Origin: Pardosa pseudoannulata
Lineage: Eukaryota; Arthropoda; Arachnida; Araneae; Lycosidae
Length of the DNA stretch: 64,000 nucleotides
Assembly (NCBI GenBank): GCA_032207245.1
Contig: CM063498.1
Coordinates: 90,295,348 to 90,359,347, forward strand
Direction of reading: 5' to 3'
Shown: positions 1 to 10,935 of the stretch, piece after piece
How the letters are laid out: each line of letters begins with the position of its first letter
Position numbering within the stretch: position 1 is the first letter of the stretch
Notes under the pieces: generated by a model
Databases searched by the model: none
Seen by the model: the letters and a program-made list of their open reading frames with translations, nothing else
What the model was told of the DNA's origin: nothing
Made by a program: the position numbers and the translations under genes

Positions 1-222
1 ATTTCACCATAAAAAAAAAAGTTTGAACAAATTTAATATAAGACACAAATTCGATTATAAAAACTGAATATTGTTATAATACGCTTATAATAGAAATATA
101 TAAATATGCTAATGACTAGAACTGATCTGTGACGAATTTAGAGAGTTATGCACGAAAAATAAATCTTTGTTTAAAAGTAATTTATTAAGTTCACCGTAGC
201 GGAGCACGGGCACACTTGCTAG
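1..222 (+). mobile_element. Probable Helitron 3' end (second family)
   Basis: The block ends in a GC-rich patch (positions 191-212) with a short CCGT/ACGG stem, then CACTTG and CTAG at 219-222 followed by T. Helitrons end in a small hairpin plus CTRR and insert between A and T, so this fits a 3' terminus. The sequence differs from the main Helitron family of this window. The 5' end lies outside the window or is too eroded to see. Confidence 0.4.
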
Positions 223-692
223 TTGTATAATAATTTCAGAAGCCATTGTCAATAAGTCCAACTTTTATCAATATTTTTTTTACATAAACTTTGAAATAAA
301 AATTAAATTCTTCTTCTTTCGATATTTGTTGCGAATACTGAAAAACATAAACATAAAACTTATGACAATAAATGTTATTTTATTATTTTTTTACATAAAT
401 TTCTTATCTTTTTCAGCTGCCAAAAGGTATAAGTCCTAAAACTTTTAAGATGCTGTCATTATTTCAATAAATACTTATGTTTTTATTTACACATCCTGTA
501 CATATCTTGTTTTTCTGCAGTCTTTACACCTCGAAAAAAGACTTTATACACTTTTCTAATTAATTTAATAAACCAAGAATTTTAAAAACTAATGTATCAA
601 AAAACATTAATTTTCTCAATTTTTGTGTTTTGGACTTACCAGCATTGGCTTCTGAGCGGCTCAATTGCAAATACTCTTTCATTGTTTTTCAG
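223..692. other. AT-rich non-coding stretch upstream of CCP exon
   Basis: No coding signal is visible. It probably belongs to the intron before the first CCP exon, because a pyrimidine-rich acceptor ends at 692. Branch point and acceptor fit an intron, but the upstream exon is outside the window. Confidence 0.5.
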
Positions 693-878
693 GTATTACT
701 GTTCTGAACTGTTCAAGGATTCCCTTATCATCAGGATTGGGGGTAGAATATTCTGGTTTGTCTAATGGCAGTATCGCTCAATTCAAGTGTTTACCTTCTG
801 CTGGAAAGCTGATTGGCAGTTCTAATTCTACATGCCTAGAAAATGGGACCTGGAGCAACCCTACACCAATATGTGATG
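693..878 (+). CDS. CCP/sushi-domain protein, internal exon A
   Basis: This exon encodes one complete complement control protein (CCP, sushi) module of about 62 residues. The four module cysteines are at LNCSR, FKCLP, STCLE and PICDG, with the conserved Gly-x-Trp (NGTWS) and a Pro before the last Cys. It is bounded by a TTTTTCAG acceptor ending at 692 and a GT donor at 879, in phase 1 on both sides, the usual arrangement for CCP exons. Splicing 878 to 3976 restores a Val codon and gives the typical linker Cys-Asp-Val-Pro-Lys-Cys into the next module. CCP modules are extracellular protein-binding domains of complement-like, clotting and adhesion proteins. The 5' part of the gene is outside the window, so the parent family cannot be named. 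NGS and NST are possible N-glycosylation sites. Confidence 0.85.
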
Positions 879-1195
879 GTACTATTGACCGCTGGCTGTC
901 TATACATACCTAGTATTTTTTATAAGTGTGATATTCATGTTAAAGATTATGTCTTTTTTAGGATAACTTCTTTCAAGAAAAATGTGTAACGAAACTGTGC
1001 AATGAAAATAGTCGATTAGCGATGTCTCAAACTTATTTATCTCAATTTTCCACTCATCACGAAGTTTTTCCGAACTGTGCAATTTACATTAATGTAATAA
1101 AATAATATATATGTGCGTTCTTTTTTATACTTAAAATTCGGTTATCTCAAACATTTTGCTCGGTCCCGACAGCTTTTAGATATCGAGAATCAACC

Positions 1196-1324
<129 letters not shown>

Positions 1325-1952
1325 CGTACAGGGGGACCAACCAGCCTCGAACTTCACTTTAGAACTTCTTTTAAAATCCATTGAAATTGCCCCTATTATT
1401 TTCCTCAGCCCGGGTATGCTGGGCTGCCAAGAATCCCGCTAATCGTCTGTTCTAAAGAAACACATCATTCGTCGTGGCAGAACATAACTTTTATTTCATC
1501 CGATCAAAATAGCACAAAATCCAGAGGCATTGGAACCGGACGGTGTGAGAACGCTCTCTCTCTGTATTGCCAACCTTCTGTCAGAGACGACCAAAGCCCG
1601 TGTGTGTTTTACTGTCGTCGGAAAGTGCTGAGGCAAGTGTTATTTGCTTATAGAAAGTAACCTTTGATTAGAGCCATCTGCAAAAGTGTGGCGTTCCAGA
1701 TAACTATTATTAGTGATCATTACAGATTTTTCCTGGGAGAGTTATCACTTCCTAATTAAAAATGCCAGCTATATCATTTTCTGTTTTGGGAATCATAGAA
1801 AGAATTTCGGGGTTCGGTTGAAGGAATGAAAACATCCTCGTTTAAATTGGATGGCTGGGAAATATAGTTAATATAAAGAGAAGAAGTTAAGATTTAGAAT
1901 TAATGAATGGGGAAAAGGGATAATTTTGGAATAGGCTTTAGGGCTTAGATAT

Positions 1953-1953
<1 letters not shown>

Positions 1954-2028
<75 letters not shown>
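1954..2028. repeat. Compound microsatellite (AT)n(GT)n
   Basis: About 46 bp of AT dinucleotides run directly into about 30 bp of GT dinucleotides. Confidence 0.97.
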
Positions 2029-2032
<4 letters not shown>

Positions 2033-2068
2033 ATTATTTCCTCTAGTCACAATAATTATGTAGCCCCT

Positions 2069-2102
2069 ATTCATTTTACTTGCCCGGGCAAGTAAAATGA
2101 AT
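2069..2102. repeat. Perfect 34-bp palindrome centred on CCCGGG
   Basis: Positions 2069-2102 equal their own reverse complement, with no spacer and a SmaI-type CCCGGG centre. A second GCCCGGG follows at 2103-2109. It lies in a CCP intron. It could be a relic of an inverted insertion or a cruciform-prone site. Confidence 0.95.
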
Positions 2103-2996
2103 GCCCGGGAACAATTAGAAACCTTATCAGGTAGTAGTAATGCAGTCGGGCCGCATTGAAAGAGAACGGCACAAGTGTAGTTAAAACTTTATTTCAGAGC
2201 TGATAAAACGGACATCTTTACTAGTCAACGACAGACAAGAGAAAAACACAAAAATCACTCTCCTCGAACAAAGGTGAACCCAAGAGCGAAGACAGAAAGT
2301 CATTTCCCACTTACTCAGCGAATTCAAGTGTAAAATCAAGTAAAACGAGGAGCCATTGCCGACGACAGTTGGGAAACGTGTTGAATAGAGAGAAAATTTA
2401 CATCTATAGGACAGAAAGCTTTGGGAAATGTATAGAAAGAATTTTATGTCGAGAACACTCCTTTGATTAAGACATTCAGAGGCTGGGAAAAAGATTTTAA
2501 GGAATTAGAATGGGAGAGAGATGGTTTTTAAGGAAATATTAAAGTTAAATAATTTTGATATATTGCATATATATGTAATGGTATTTTTATTTTAAAAACT
2601 AACCAACGTAATTATGTCTATCTTGAAGTAATTTTAGTCTTGGATACTATCATTTCTGGCATCACTTCTAGTAACCCTAGCGAATTTCTTTGTTTACTCT
2701 GTGGATACCTTCCGGTTTCATAAGTAACTAAAAATAGATTCTGACGCTTAAACAACGTCATCGGCGTGACCCACGTATCTTTTAGATAATTTCTAAATTG
2801 TTGGCACAGACAGCTATTTAAGCATGATTTACAGGTTTTGCGAACAGACGTTCGTGAGAGTTCATGTCTGAATAAACTATGTTAGTTTGATCAAAGTATT
2901 CCACTTCATTTTCACTCGTTTACAGTTCCACGACTGGAGACTGACTTATCAGCTCGGAACTCCGTTTGTGATGAGACCAAAAACTTCTACATACTG

Positions 2997-3194
<198 letters not shown>

Positions 3195-3465
3195 CTTATA
3201 TATAACGTCCACATAATTTAGAAGTACTGTAGAATGTAATAGCCGAGTAGATTGATGTACTGAGTTTGGCAATTTCGCGCAACAAGGCATATATCCAGTC
3301 ATGACGAATCTAGCTTTAGTTACAAATAGAAGGGAAGGGTATCGGTATCCTATTGACAGTCGTAAACATGGACGGGAAAGACATACATTAATACGCCGTG
3401 ACGTTGACGCCAGTCTGTGACGTTGCGTCAAATCGCTTTGTTGTGAGATACTTCTGTAAGTACGT

Positions 3466-3930
3466 GATGGCCGAATGGTAGAGCTGGTCTTCGACATCTG
3501 AGTTCGCGGGTTCGAATCCAGCTGCGGACATGGACGTTTGTAGCCGTTCGGATTCGGCTTTAAACTGTATGTCAGAAATTATCATGCACGGACTTAATCT
3601 GCGGAGTACCTTTTTAAAAAAGCATTAATTGTACCTTTCTAGATTTTCTAATTTATATATATATATTTATATTTATATATATATATTTTTTTATATATTC
3701 TTTTGTTAATTTAAATATTATGGTCATGCTTGCTTGACTTAATGCTGACTTGGACCCTGCGTAACGCATTGTTGCCGGACGGCCAGACCGAACCAGCAAT
3801 TCAACACCCTACACCTGACTTAATGTGGGTGGCTGGTTACAGGTAGTACACGGCTTTAAACTGTAGGTCCCGGTCTCATTAGCCCTCGTGTGTAGAACAG
3901 TAGACCGTAGCGCTCCAAACTAAACTAAAC
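3466..3930 (+). mobile_element. tRNA-derived SINE, composite copy
   Basis: The 5' part carries a pol III A box (GATGGCCGAATGG) and a B box (GGTTCGAATCC at about 3511-3521), then the family body GTAGCCGTTCGG. The 3' part (3850-3930) matches the family tail (CCCGGTCTCATTAGCCCTCG ... CTCCAAAC TAAAC repeats). Direct repeats TCTGTAAGTA at 3453-3462 and 3931-3940 are target-site duplications. Between the two parts lies about 290 bp (3573-3850) not found in the 39-kb copy. It is flanked by two versions of GGCTTTAAACTGTA-GTC, so it is a nested insertion or a longer subfamily. Confidence 0.8.
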
Positions 3931-3975
3931 TCTGTAAGTATGTACGTATTCATTATTCACTCATATTCTTTTCAG

Positions 3976-4164
3976 TCCCAAAATGTTCTATTCGGGATCT
4001 GATTGATTCCCTCCCATCTGATGTGACACTTGATACGCCTAACGCAATCGACGAGTTTTCACCTGGGTCTGAAGTGCTGCTGAAGTGTAAAGTGTTAATT
4101 ATGGAAGAAGTTGCAAAAGCTCTATGTGGAGAAGAGGGCCGATGGCAAATGAATAATTTACGAT
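3976..4164 (+). CDS. CCP/sushi-domain protein, internal exon B
   Basis: This is the second CCP module, 63 codons, phase 1 at both ends. The acceptor is CTTTTCAG (ends 3975) and the donor GTAAGA (starts 4165). Cysteines are at PKCSI, LKCKV, ALCGE and LRC; the last Cys codon is split by the intron (T|GT) and is restored by exon C. The Trp before the last Cys is in GRWQM. The spacing matches a normal sushi fold with a slightly long first loop. The exon lies 3.1 kb after exon A and 6.5 kb before exon C. The reading frame is open across the whole exon and joins correctly at both ends, which is strong evidence for one gene. Confidence 0.87.
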
Positions 4165-5074
4165 GTAAGAATATTGTCTTTTATTACTTTTGAATAGTCC
4201 ACTACCAGTAAGGAGTTCCTGTTTTGAATTATACTCTTTTTATAGCTATATATTGAATTTTCATTTCTACTTTCTTGTGTTGCTCAGAATTATGCTGAGA
4301 AAAAATATTGTAATCTTTCAAAAATTGACTTTGAAAACTGAATAAATATAAGTAAATAGACATTTCCGTTACAACCATATCACCCATTTTTTACACCAAA
4401 TGGGAGCTTTTTAGCTTGTTTATCACTAACTCTTTGTCGCGAAACTAGGCATGAACGTAAAATCTTTTTCCACTAAGCTTACCGTTAATCATAAAGCCGA
4501 TAAAAATAAACTACACAATTTCAAAGCACACACCTACGATTTCAAAATTTATGTAACAGAATATTATCAGGCATAAAATAAATGTAAGATACTTATTAAA
4601 AAAAAAAAAACCCTGAAAAATACAAAGAAGAAAATTTAATTTAATTTAGAAATAAAGTCAGTTTATTTGGGCAAAACATCGACATGTTACTTGAAAAATT
4701 GCGAATATCTTTGTCCTTTAACAACATCTGAGCGAAACTGTCGTAATTGAACGAGATCACTATGGCCCCAGTCTAAAGATTGCAAACAGCACTGTCAGAC
4801 TAAATTAACGATTACAAACTTTTAATGACTTAACAACACAGAAAACACCCTCTATACAATAATAGCCTAAGTTATCTGTCCGTCTGTCCTCGAAGTCATG
4901 AAGCGGTTGGACCTGGAATGGATAGAGGCATCCATACTGGATTCTTGATGAGTTAGGCTTAGCAAAATTCATAGCGAGTAAAGTTTATCTTTTCCTGAAC
5001 TATCGATCCTATTCTAAAATAAATTGGCATAAATATGCTTCATATCACAGCGAAAAATATACTATCCTCTTTAA

Positions 5075-5908
5075 CCCTTTAGCGGACAGTGGTTTCGCAA
5101 TGAAACCATGTTTAAATATCTTAATTTTTTCTTTACTTTTTTTAGACATATGAAGGATTTTTTTCAATTTTTAATGTTTTGACAATTTAAACCTTAATAT
5201 ATGACAGTACTACATTTAATTTATTTGTTTTCTTCTGAAATATATGTAATTAAACTTTCCGTACCTGGAAAGTCAGTAATTCGATTTTTCTGACTTATAA
5301 CTTCAAATAAAAGTATCTACCAAACAACACTTATAAATTGTTAAGTTATTTATTTATTAAACTATTTTTAAGCTATTTATTTATTTTGCTATTTGTTAAG
5401 CTATTTATTTATTATACTATTTATTTAGCTGCTTATTTATTATACTGTTTGTTAAGCTATTTATTTATATGCTGTATATTAAGCTATTTATTTATTATGC
5501 TGTTTATTAATCTATTTATTTATTATACTGTTTGTTAAGCTATTTATTTATTATACAATTTTTAAGTTATTTATTTATTATGCAATCTATTAAGCTATTT
5601 ATTTATTATACTATTTGTTAAGCTATTTATTTATTGTACTATTTGTTAAACTTTTTATTTATTGTACTATTTTAAGGATACTTAATGTTCTTACAATATA
5701 ATTAAAATTTTAAAAAGTATTATATTCACTCTTACAAGGGGAGGGTTTTATCAGTTTTAACTATCCCTCAAATCCTCCTAAAGGTATACCCCTCTAAGAA
5801 ATGTTAAGAAAAATTTTTATATATTTTACATTCATAAGGTTCATAGATAACATTTATAAACTAATTTCATTAAATTCCAAAGAATTTATGTTGGTGACCT
5901 TTAAAGGG
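5075..5908. mobile_element. piggyBac-like (TTAA) MITE carrying a minisatellite
   Basis: The ends are CCCTTTAGCGG and its near-inverse CCTTTAAAGGG, flanked by TTAA at 5071-5074 and 5909-5912. Other Helitron copies have the uninterrupted site CTTTAAAACGTTCG, so the target is a single TTAA, the piggyBac signature. A small TGGTTTC/GAAACCA hairpin sits just inside the left end. The element contains the 28-bp tandem array and no transposase. Confidence 0.85.
5341..5673. repeat. 28-bp tandem repeat, about 12 copies
   Basis: The unit is approximately TTAAGCTATTTATTTATTAT plus ACTATTTG, repeated about 11.9 times over 333 bp. Copies differ by point changes. The period is not a multiple of three, and the long open frame is a by-product. 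Confidence 0.95.
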
Positions 5909-6598
5909 TTAAAACGTTCGAAATCCACCTCTCCCCCTTTTCGAGCATTGAATGTCATTATTTCGAGCCCCATTTTCTCCGCTTAATAGCAGGCGATTAA
6001 ATTTATGAATTTATCACATAATAAATAGGTAAAACTAACTCCTTTTTCTAGCATTATGACGCCATTCCTTTAACCATCTCACTTAATTATTTCTTATTTT
6101 AAACTATTTAAGTATCGTCTGCATTATTTTCATACGTTTTATAGCTGAACTTAGTTATTACGTAAATAATTTTGTTTTAGTTTTCGATTAAATAATAGAT
6201 TAGGTACATATGTTATAAATTTAAATTTAATCATCGATTATTTTTTTGTTTCAAGATAATTCTCTGCCAAAAAATAAACCATTTTTGTTATCTCCCTCGT
6301 AGAGTACTTTACAATTCTGGAAAATTAAAAATGTTAGTGATCTTGTCGTATGACGGGCTATATGTTAGTCTAAGCTTAAAGTCAAATAATTAAACCACGG
6401 CGAAGATGCGACATAGGTAAGACACCCTACTCGGTGTTTATTAAATTTTGAAGGAGCTCAAGAGTCTGGGATCCTTCACTCGACCAGGTTACTCTTTTCT
6501 CCTCGACCGTCTTTCTCTGCCTCTGCGGTTCATTACTCACCCAACTCTTCTGAGTGATGACGCCGCGACCTTGCGAGGATGCACTGCACTGATATGTA

Positions 6599-7201
6599 AA
6601 GAGTGTCCCGAAATAACCACATACAATATGCACAGCTAGATTCCTCGTTGGGAGTACATAAAAACTGCCCAAAGAAACGTTCCTGTACGATCCATAGTTT
6701 ACGAGAGAAAAATACGAAAAACAAAGAATGACGTCACTTCCGGTGCAAGGAAAAATCACTTTATTGGACATATCAACAACAGTATTTGCATATCTTTCCA
6801 GACGATAATGTTGAAAACGTGTGCCTCGCATATCGCGTCATGCATGCGCACGCGCCGTGGAATAACGTTAAGCCACAGTTGAACTGATATTCAAAAGGCT
6901 ACATCTTGCACTTAGTATGATGGCCATGTATTCCGTTCGTGACTACTGCGACATGTACATGAGGTACGGCCGATGTCATGGCTATGCCTTACGAACTGTT
7001 AAGGAGTATGCCCGTGCAGATACTGCTGTTGATATGCTCAATAAAGTGTTATTTTCTTGCACAAGCAGTGACGTCATAATTTGTTTCCCATATTTTTCTC
7101 GTAAACTATGAATCGTACAGGAACGCTTCTTTGGGCAGATTTTATGTACTCTCAACGAAGAATCTAGCTGTGCAGACTTTATGCAGTCGTTTTGGGACAC
7201 C

Positions 7202-7204
<3 letters not shown>
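6599..7204. mobile_element. Mariner-type MITE with long terminal inverted repeats
   Basis: The outer ends are AAGAGTGTCCCG on the left and the inverse of CAGGGTGTCCC on the right, with TA on both sides. The two arms (about 6599-6790 and 7013-7204) are inverted copies over about 190 bp with scattered mismatches. Both carry GACGTCA and a CACTTTATTG segment. The 220-bp centre keeps a protein remnant (next entry). It is a deletion derivative of a mariner-like transposon. Confidence 0.85.
6917..7018 (+). pseudogene. N-terminal remnant of arthropod mariner-like transposase
   Basis: About 34 codons starting MMAMYSVRDYCDMYMRYGR and ending KEYARA run between the inverted repeat arms. The pattern Tyr-Ser-x-x-(Asp/Glu)-Tyr-x-Asp-Met...Tyr-Gly-x-Cys...Tyr resembles the helix-turn-helix start that arthropod databases call DUF4817. 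The frame then runs into the right inverted repeat, so the catalytic part is gone. This is recognition by eye without a profile search. Confidence 0.5.

Positions 7205-7260
<56 letters not shown>
7205..7260. repeat. (TA)n tract between two transposons
   Basis: Fifty-odd bases of TA lie exactly between the right end of the mariner MITE and the left end of the Tc1-like element, both of which target TA. Confidence 0.95.
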
Positions 7261-7263
<3 letters not shown>

Positions 7264-8516
7264 TCAAGAGCCAAAACATTACGACCACCTGTCAATAACG
7301 AGTTGGCCCACATTTGGAACTGTGGTCACAGTTCCGTGAACACACGGAACTGTGCTGGTGGCAACACAGCTTCAACCTGCCTTGGCATGGATGCCACAAG
7401 TCCTTGGTAGATGACCGGAGGCAGATTGTACTAGATGTTTAAGCAACGGATACGCAAATCCGAGATATTGTGAATTGGTAGTCTTTGAACTCTGAGCTGT
7501 CATCCCATGACATCCCAAATGTGTTCTATCGGATTGAGATCCAGTGAATTAGGCGGCCAGGACATTAACTGGAATTCAGCATCATGTTCCTGGAACCACT
7601 CCAATTTTAGCCTTGTGACACGGGGCGTTGTCCTGTTGGAACATTTCATTTCCAGCTGGAAAAACAGAGGCCATGTAAGGGTGCAACTGGTCCGCAATGA
7701 TGTTCAGATACCCTGTAGCATTCATGGTCTGCTCTACCACAACCACGGGTCCCAGAGACGAAGAGAACGTCCCCCTAAATATAATACCACCACCACCAAC
7801 CTGTGTATGACCTACTGTACATTGAGGGAGCAACTGTTCCTCTGAAGACGGCGTATCCTGACACGGCCATCGGCGTGATGAATGACAAACCGTGATTCAT
7901 CTTACCAGGCAATTCTCTCCCACTGATCCATGGACCTGTAGCGATGTTCCCGGGCCCAGCGTAGGCGCAGTTGGCGATGATGCTTGGTCAGCAAAGGCAC
8001 ACGAGTGGGACGTTTGCTGCATAGCCACATATCCGACAGTATCCGCTGAACAGTGTGCTCCGATACTTTTGTACTTGGCCCTGCATTGTATTGGGTTGTC
8101 AGCTGAGCCACTGCCTGGCTCCGGTTTTGCTTCACCGTGTGAGACAGTCTCAGATGACCTTTTTCTTTAATAGCGTGTGGACGTCCAACACCATATCGTC
8201 TACTGCTGGTTTCACAGTGATTCATCCCCTTTGCATAAGTACTAACAACTGTACTAACAACTCGCGAACAACCCACGAGTCATGCACTTTCGGAAATACT
8301 TGTTCCGAGACTTCGAGCCATTACAATCTGTCCTCTATCAAAATCGCTTAGATCCGCAGCCTTTCCCATCGCACACAGAAGTAAGAGGAAGAATGATTCT
8401 TCAGACTCTCCAGCAGCAGTTAAATACCACTTCCACCTGACCACGTACCTTCCACATCATCCAGGCGAGTTCATTGCAAATTGTAGGGGTGGTCATAATG
8501 TTTTGGCTCTTGAGTG
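7261..8516 (-). mobile_element. Tc1-like transposon, degenerate
   Basis: Terminal inverted repeats CACTCAAGAGCCAAAACATT (left) and its inverse on the right end at 7261 and 8516; TA follows at 8517. The minus strand keeps transposase pieces in order. 8276-7902 has the helix-turn-helix region. 7833-7582 has the second catalytic Asp region (FQQDNAPCHK). 7697-7500 has the Trp-Pro-Pro-x-Ser-x-Asp-Leu-Asn-Pro-Ile-Glu motif carrying the third acidic residue. Frameshifts separate the pieces, so it cannot make an enzyme. It lies in the last CCP intron. Confidence 0.93.
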
Positions 8517-9171
8517 TATATGTGTCTGTGAGTGTGTGTATACATATATTGGTAGAGGGAATTGGTAAAGTATCCCTTAAGCAGATTTTATCGATGATTA
8601 TCTATAATCACTCATGAAACAAATAAGTATTTTAAAAATAAAGTACTTTATAAAGTCGAATTTTTCTGCGTTTTTATAAGTTACCCTGTTTACAATCATT
8701 CACAAAAATAGTGACACACCCTTAAGATTTGCACATTTACATCAATTTTTTTTTTCGAATAGTGCATCTAGTCTTTCGAGATTTTAATGAATTTTAAATA
8801 ACTCTTTCGAACTGTCAATATTTTGATGTTATATTAAGAGATGTTTTAAACTGTTTTAATGCTATATATATTAACTAGCATATAGCCCGTCATATGACGG
8901 GATCAGAAAAAATTTTAATTTTTCAGAATTGTAAAGCACCCTATGAGGCAGGTAAAATAAATGGTTTGTTTTTTGGCTGAGAATTATCTTGCAACAAAAA
9001 ATAATCGATGATTAAATTTAAAATTATCCCATATGTACCTAATCTATTACTTAAGCCAAATATAAAAGAAAATTATTTGCGTATTAGCTGAGTTCAGTGA
9101 TAAAAAGTATGAATATAATGCAGATGATATTTAAATAATTTAAAATAAAAAAAGATTAAATGTGATGGTTA

Positions 9172-10010
9172 TAATAGTTTTTACTGGTAATGAATTGACT
9201 GTGGGATTAAGGTGATTTTCTATGGGGAACTAGGATTGTTTGCACCTGAAAGAGAAACCCATAGAAAAGACAATAAAAAAATAATAATTAAGTGGGTGAC
9301 GCATAGTGGCAATACACGTTATGGCCTTAACCCAATATTTAATATAAATTGACTTAAGTTTAAATTTTAAATTTAAAAAAAAAGAATACAATAGGCAATT
9401 AAATTAAAAGAGAGAAGTTATTGATTTAATACAGTTTATTGAATACTTATTATTTAATATAAAATTAAAATAAAAATTTAATAGAAGCCATATGACAAAA
9501 AAATTAAGAAAAGAAGCAACAAAAATAGACTAAAAGTACGAAGATTATGGAGGACGGCTTTTGGAGAGCATCCTCAGTATGCGGGATCTAGAGAGCCTTC
9601 TTTTCTTCTGCATCATGTCTGCCGGATGAGCACCGCCAGTCTGGTAAACTCATGAAAATTCCATTTGCCTGGTGACACGGTGGGAAACCGCCAAGCGCAG
9701 GACTAAAACATGCCAATGTGTGGAGAGGGGTATGTCATATCATCAAAAAGGGCGAAAATTATAAAGCTATTGCAACTCGGCGCTCGCCAAGGAAAACACC
9801 ACGTGACGCTCCTGGTATGTGTGATGTCACCTGATTGAATGTCCAGGGCGGCTTATGCGTTAAAAAAAAAAAGGTTTTTCGCCTCACCAACGTGATAATT
9901 GGGAGCACGGCAGGAAAGTTACACATAAGGAATTTTTAAAGGAAGCTTATAGAATTAAATAGGAATTAAATGGAAAGTAATTAAAATTAACTAAATGGAA
10001 CGTTATGACA
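9172..10010. mobile_element. Unclassified 839-bp insertion in Helitron
   Basis: It is flanked by a perfect 10-bp repeat, GTGATGGTTA, at 9162-9171 and 10011-10020. The Helitron copy at 24.4 kb has the corresponding sequence (ATGGTTAAAG) uninterrupted. No terminal inverted repeats or long open frame are visible, and a run of A is internal at about 9862. A duplication of 9-10 bp would suit a Mutator-like element or a retroposon. Confidence 0.6.
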
Positions 10011-10060
10011 GTGATGGTTAAAGGTATGACGCCATAATACTGGAAAAAATGTTATTTTTA

Positions 10061-10195
10061 GGGCCTGTCTCACCAAAGTCGTTTAACGGCTAACCACGAT
10101 TAATCTCTGTTTAAATGGAGAAGCACGTCCTAGCATTGGTTAGCGATATGGGTTAATCGCGGTTAGCCATTAAACGACTTTGGTGAGACCGACCT
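10061..10195. mobile_element. Palindromic MITE with TWA target (Harbinger-like), copy 1
   Basis: 135 bp whose ends (GGGCC..GTCTCACCAAAGTC and the inverse) pair over most of the length. It is flanked by TTA at 10058-10060 and 10196-10198. The Helitron consensus at this point reads GTTATTTTTACCTATT, so a 3-bp TTA duplication is supported. The family also occurs at 30.4 and 38.6 kb. Confidence 0.85.
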
Positions 10196-10651
10196 TTACC
10201 TATTATGTGATAAATTAATAAATTTAATCACCTGTTCTTAACCGGGGAAAATAGGTCTTGTAATAATGGTCTTAAATGCTCGAAATGGGGGGGAAGGTGT
10301 GGATTTTGAACGTTCTAAAGACGACGGTATTTTTCGCTGTGATATGAAGCATATTTATACCGATTTATTTTAGAATAGGATTGATAGTTTAGGAGAAAAT
10401 AAACTTTACTCTTTGAATTTTGCTAACCCTAACTCATCAAGAATCCAATATGGATGCCTCTATCCATTCCAGGTCCAACCACTTCATAAATTCGAGGACA
10501 GACGTACAGATAACTTAGGTTACTATTATATAGGGGAGGATACAAATACTGTTTCTATAAAAAGAAACATATTTGACGATGGGTGATTTGAAAAATTTAA
10601 ATGTTGAAAAAGTAGTTGGATAAACTAACAGCATTTGTTTTTACCATCTAG

Positions 10652-10854
10652 GTGTACCAGGATGTCGCCTGGACGTAGATCCTTCTTCTATTCTCCTTGT
10701 AGAACCCAGGAAAAACAGTTATCGTGTTGGAGAATTTGTTTTTCTCTCGTGTCCTCCAAATTTCCAACTGTCTACCGACGTGGAAAGGCTGATGTGCCTG
10801 TTTGGTAAATGGTCCAGCACCTTACCGGAATGTGTAGAAACCGATTACAAATAA
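10652..10854 (+). CDS. CCP/sushi-domain protein, terminal exon C
   Basis: This is the third CCP module and the end of the protein. The acceptor TTTTTACCATCTAG ends at 10651. The exon starts GT, which completes the split Cys codon of exon B. Module cysteines are at PGCRL, LSCPP, LMCLF and PECVE, with Gly-Lys-Trp before the last Cys. Four residues after ECV (E-T-D-Y-K region) the frame ends with TAA at 10852-10854. There is no transmembrane segment or lipid-anchor signal after the last module, so the protein is probably secreted, unless an alternative last exon exists. A possible ATTAAA signal follows 75 bp downstream. Confidence 0.85.
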
Positions 10855-10929
10855 CGAATTCCTATGTGGGATTTGATGTACAATATTTTAAAAGTTTTGT
10901 GAATTGTTTTGAGACTTTTATGTTTTTAT

Positions 10930-10935
10930 ATTAAA
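10930..10935 (+). promoter_or_regulatory. Candidate polyadenylation signal of CCP gene
   Basis: ATTAAA, the common variant hexamer, lies 75 bp after the stop codon of the CCP gene in a T-rich context. I see no better AATAAA in the next 100 bp. Confidence 0.4.

Larger units (their letters stand above)
4848..6368 (+). mobile_element. Non-autonomous Helitron, main family, with piggyBac-like insertion
   Basis: The 5' end (CCCTCTATACAATAATAGCC) matches the family start and the 3' end carries the eroded hairpin and TTAG (consensus CTAG) at 6365-6368, followed by T. Without the nested TTAA element (5075-5908) it is about 680 bp, like the copy at 24.4 kb. No coding capacity is visible, so it would have depended on another element's Rep/helicase. 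It lies in the last CCP intron. Confidence 0.85.
8875..10537 (-). mobile_element. Non-autonomous Helitron, main family, with two nested insertions
   Basis: Read on the minus strand, it starts near TCCCCTATATAATAG (10537) and ends with the hairpin CCCGTCATATGACGGG, CTATATG and CTAG at 8878-8875. The base outside the 3' end is consistent with A|T insertion. It contains an unclassified 839-bp insert (9172-10010) and a palindromic MITE (10061-10195). Its end lies only 115 bp before the last CCP exon. Confidence 0.9.

Noticed and set aside
417..426. Ten-base segment between TTTTTCAG and GTATAAG, a possible micro-exon
   Set aside because: Ten bases would break the 1-1 phase of the CCP exons, and the sites can occur by chance in AT-rich DNA.
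6427..6598. Minus-strand frame ending LLQNLINTE before the mariner MITE
   Set aside because: It overlaps the inverted-repeat arm and continues into unclassified sequence; no family recognised.
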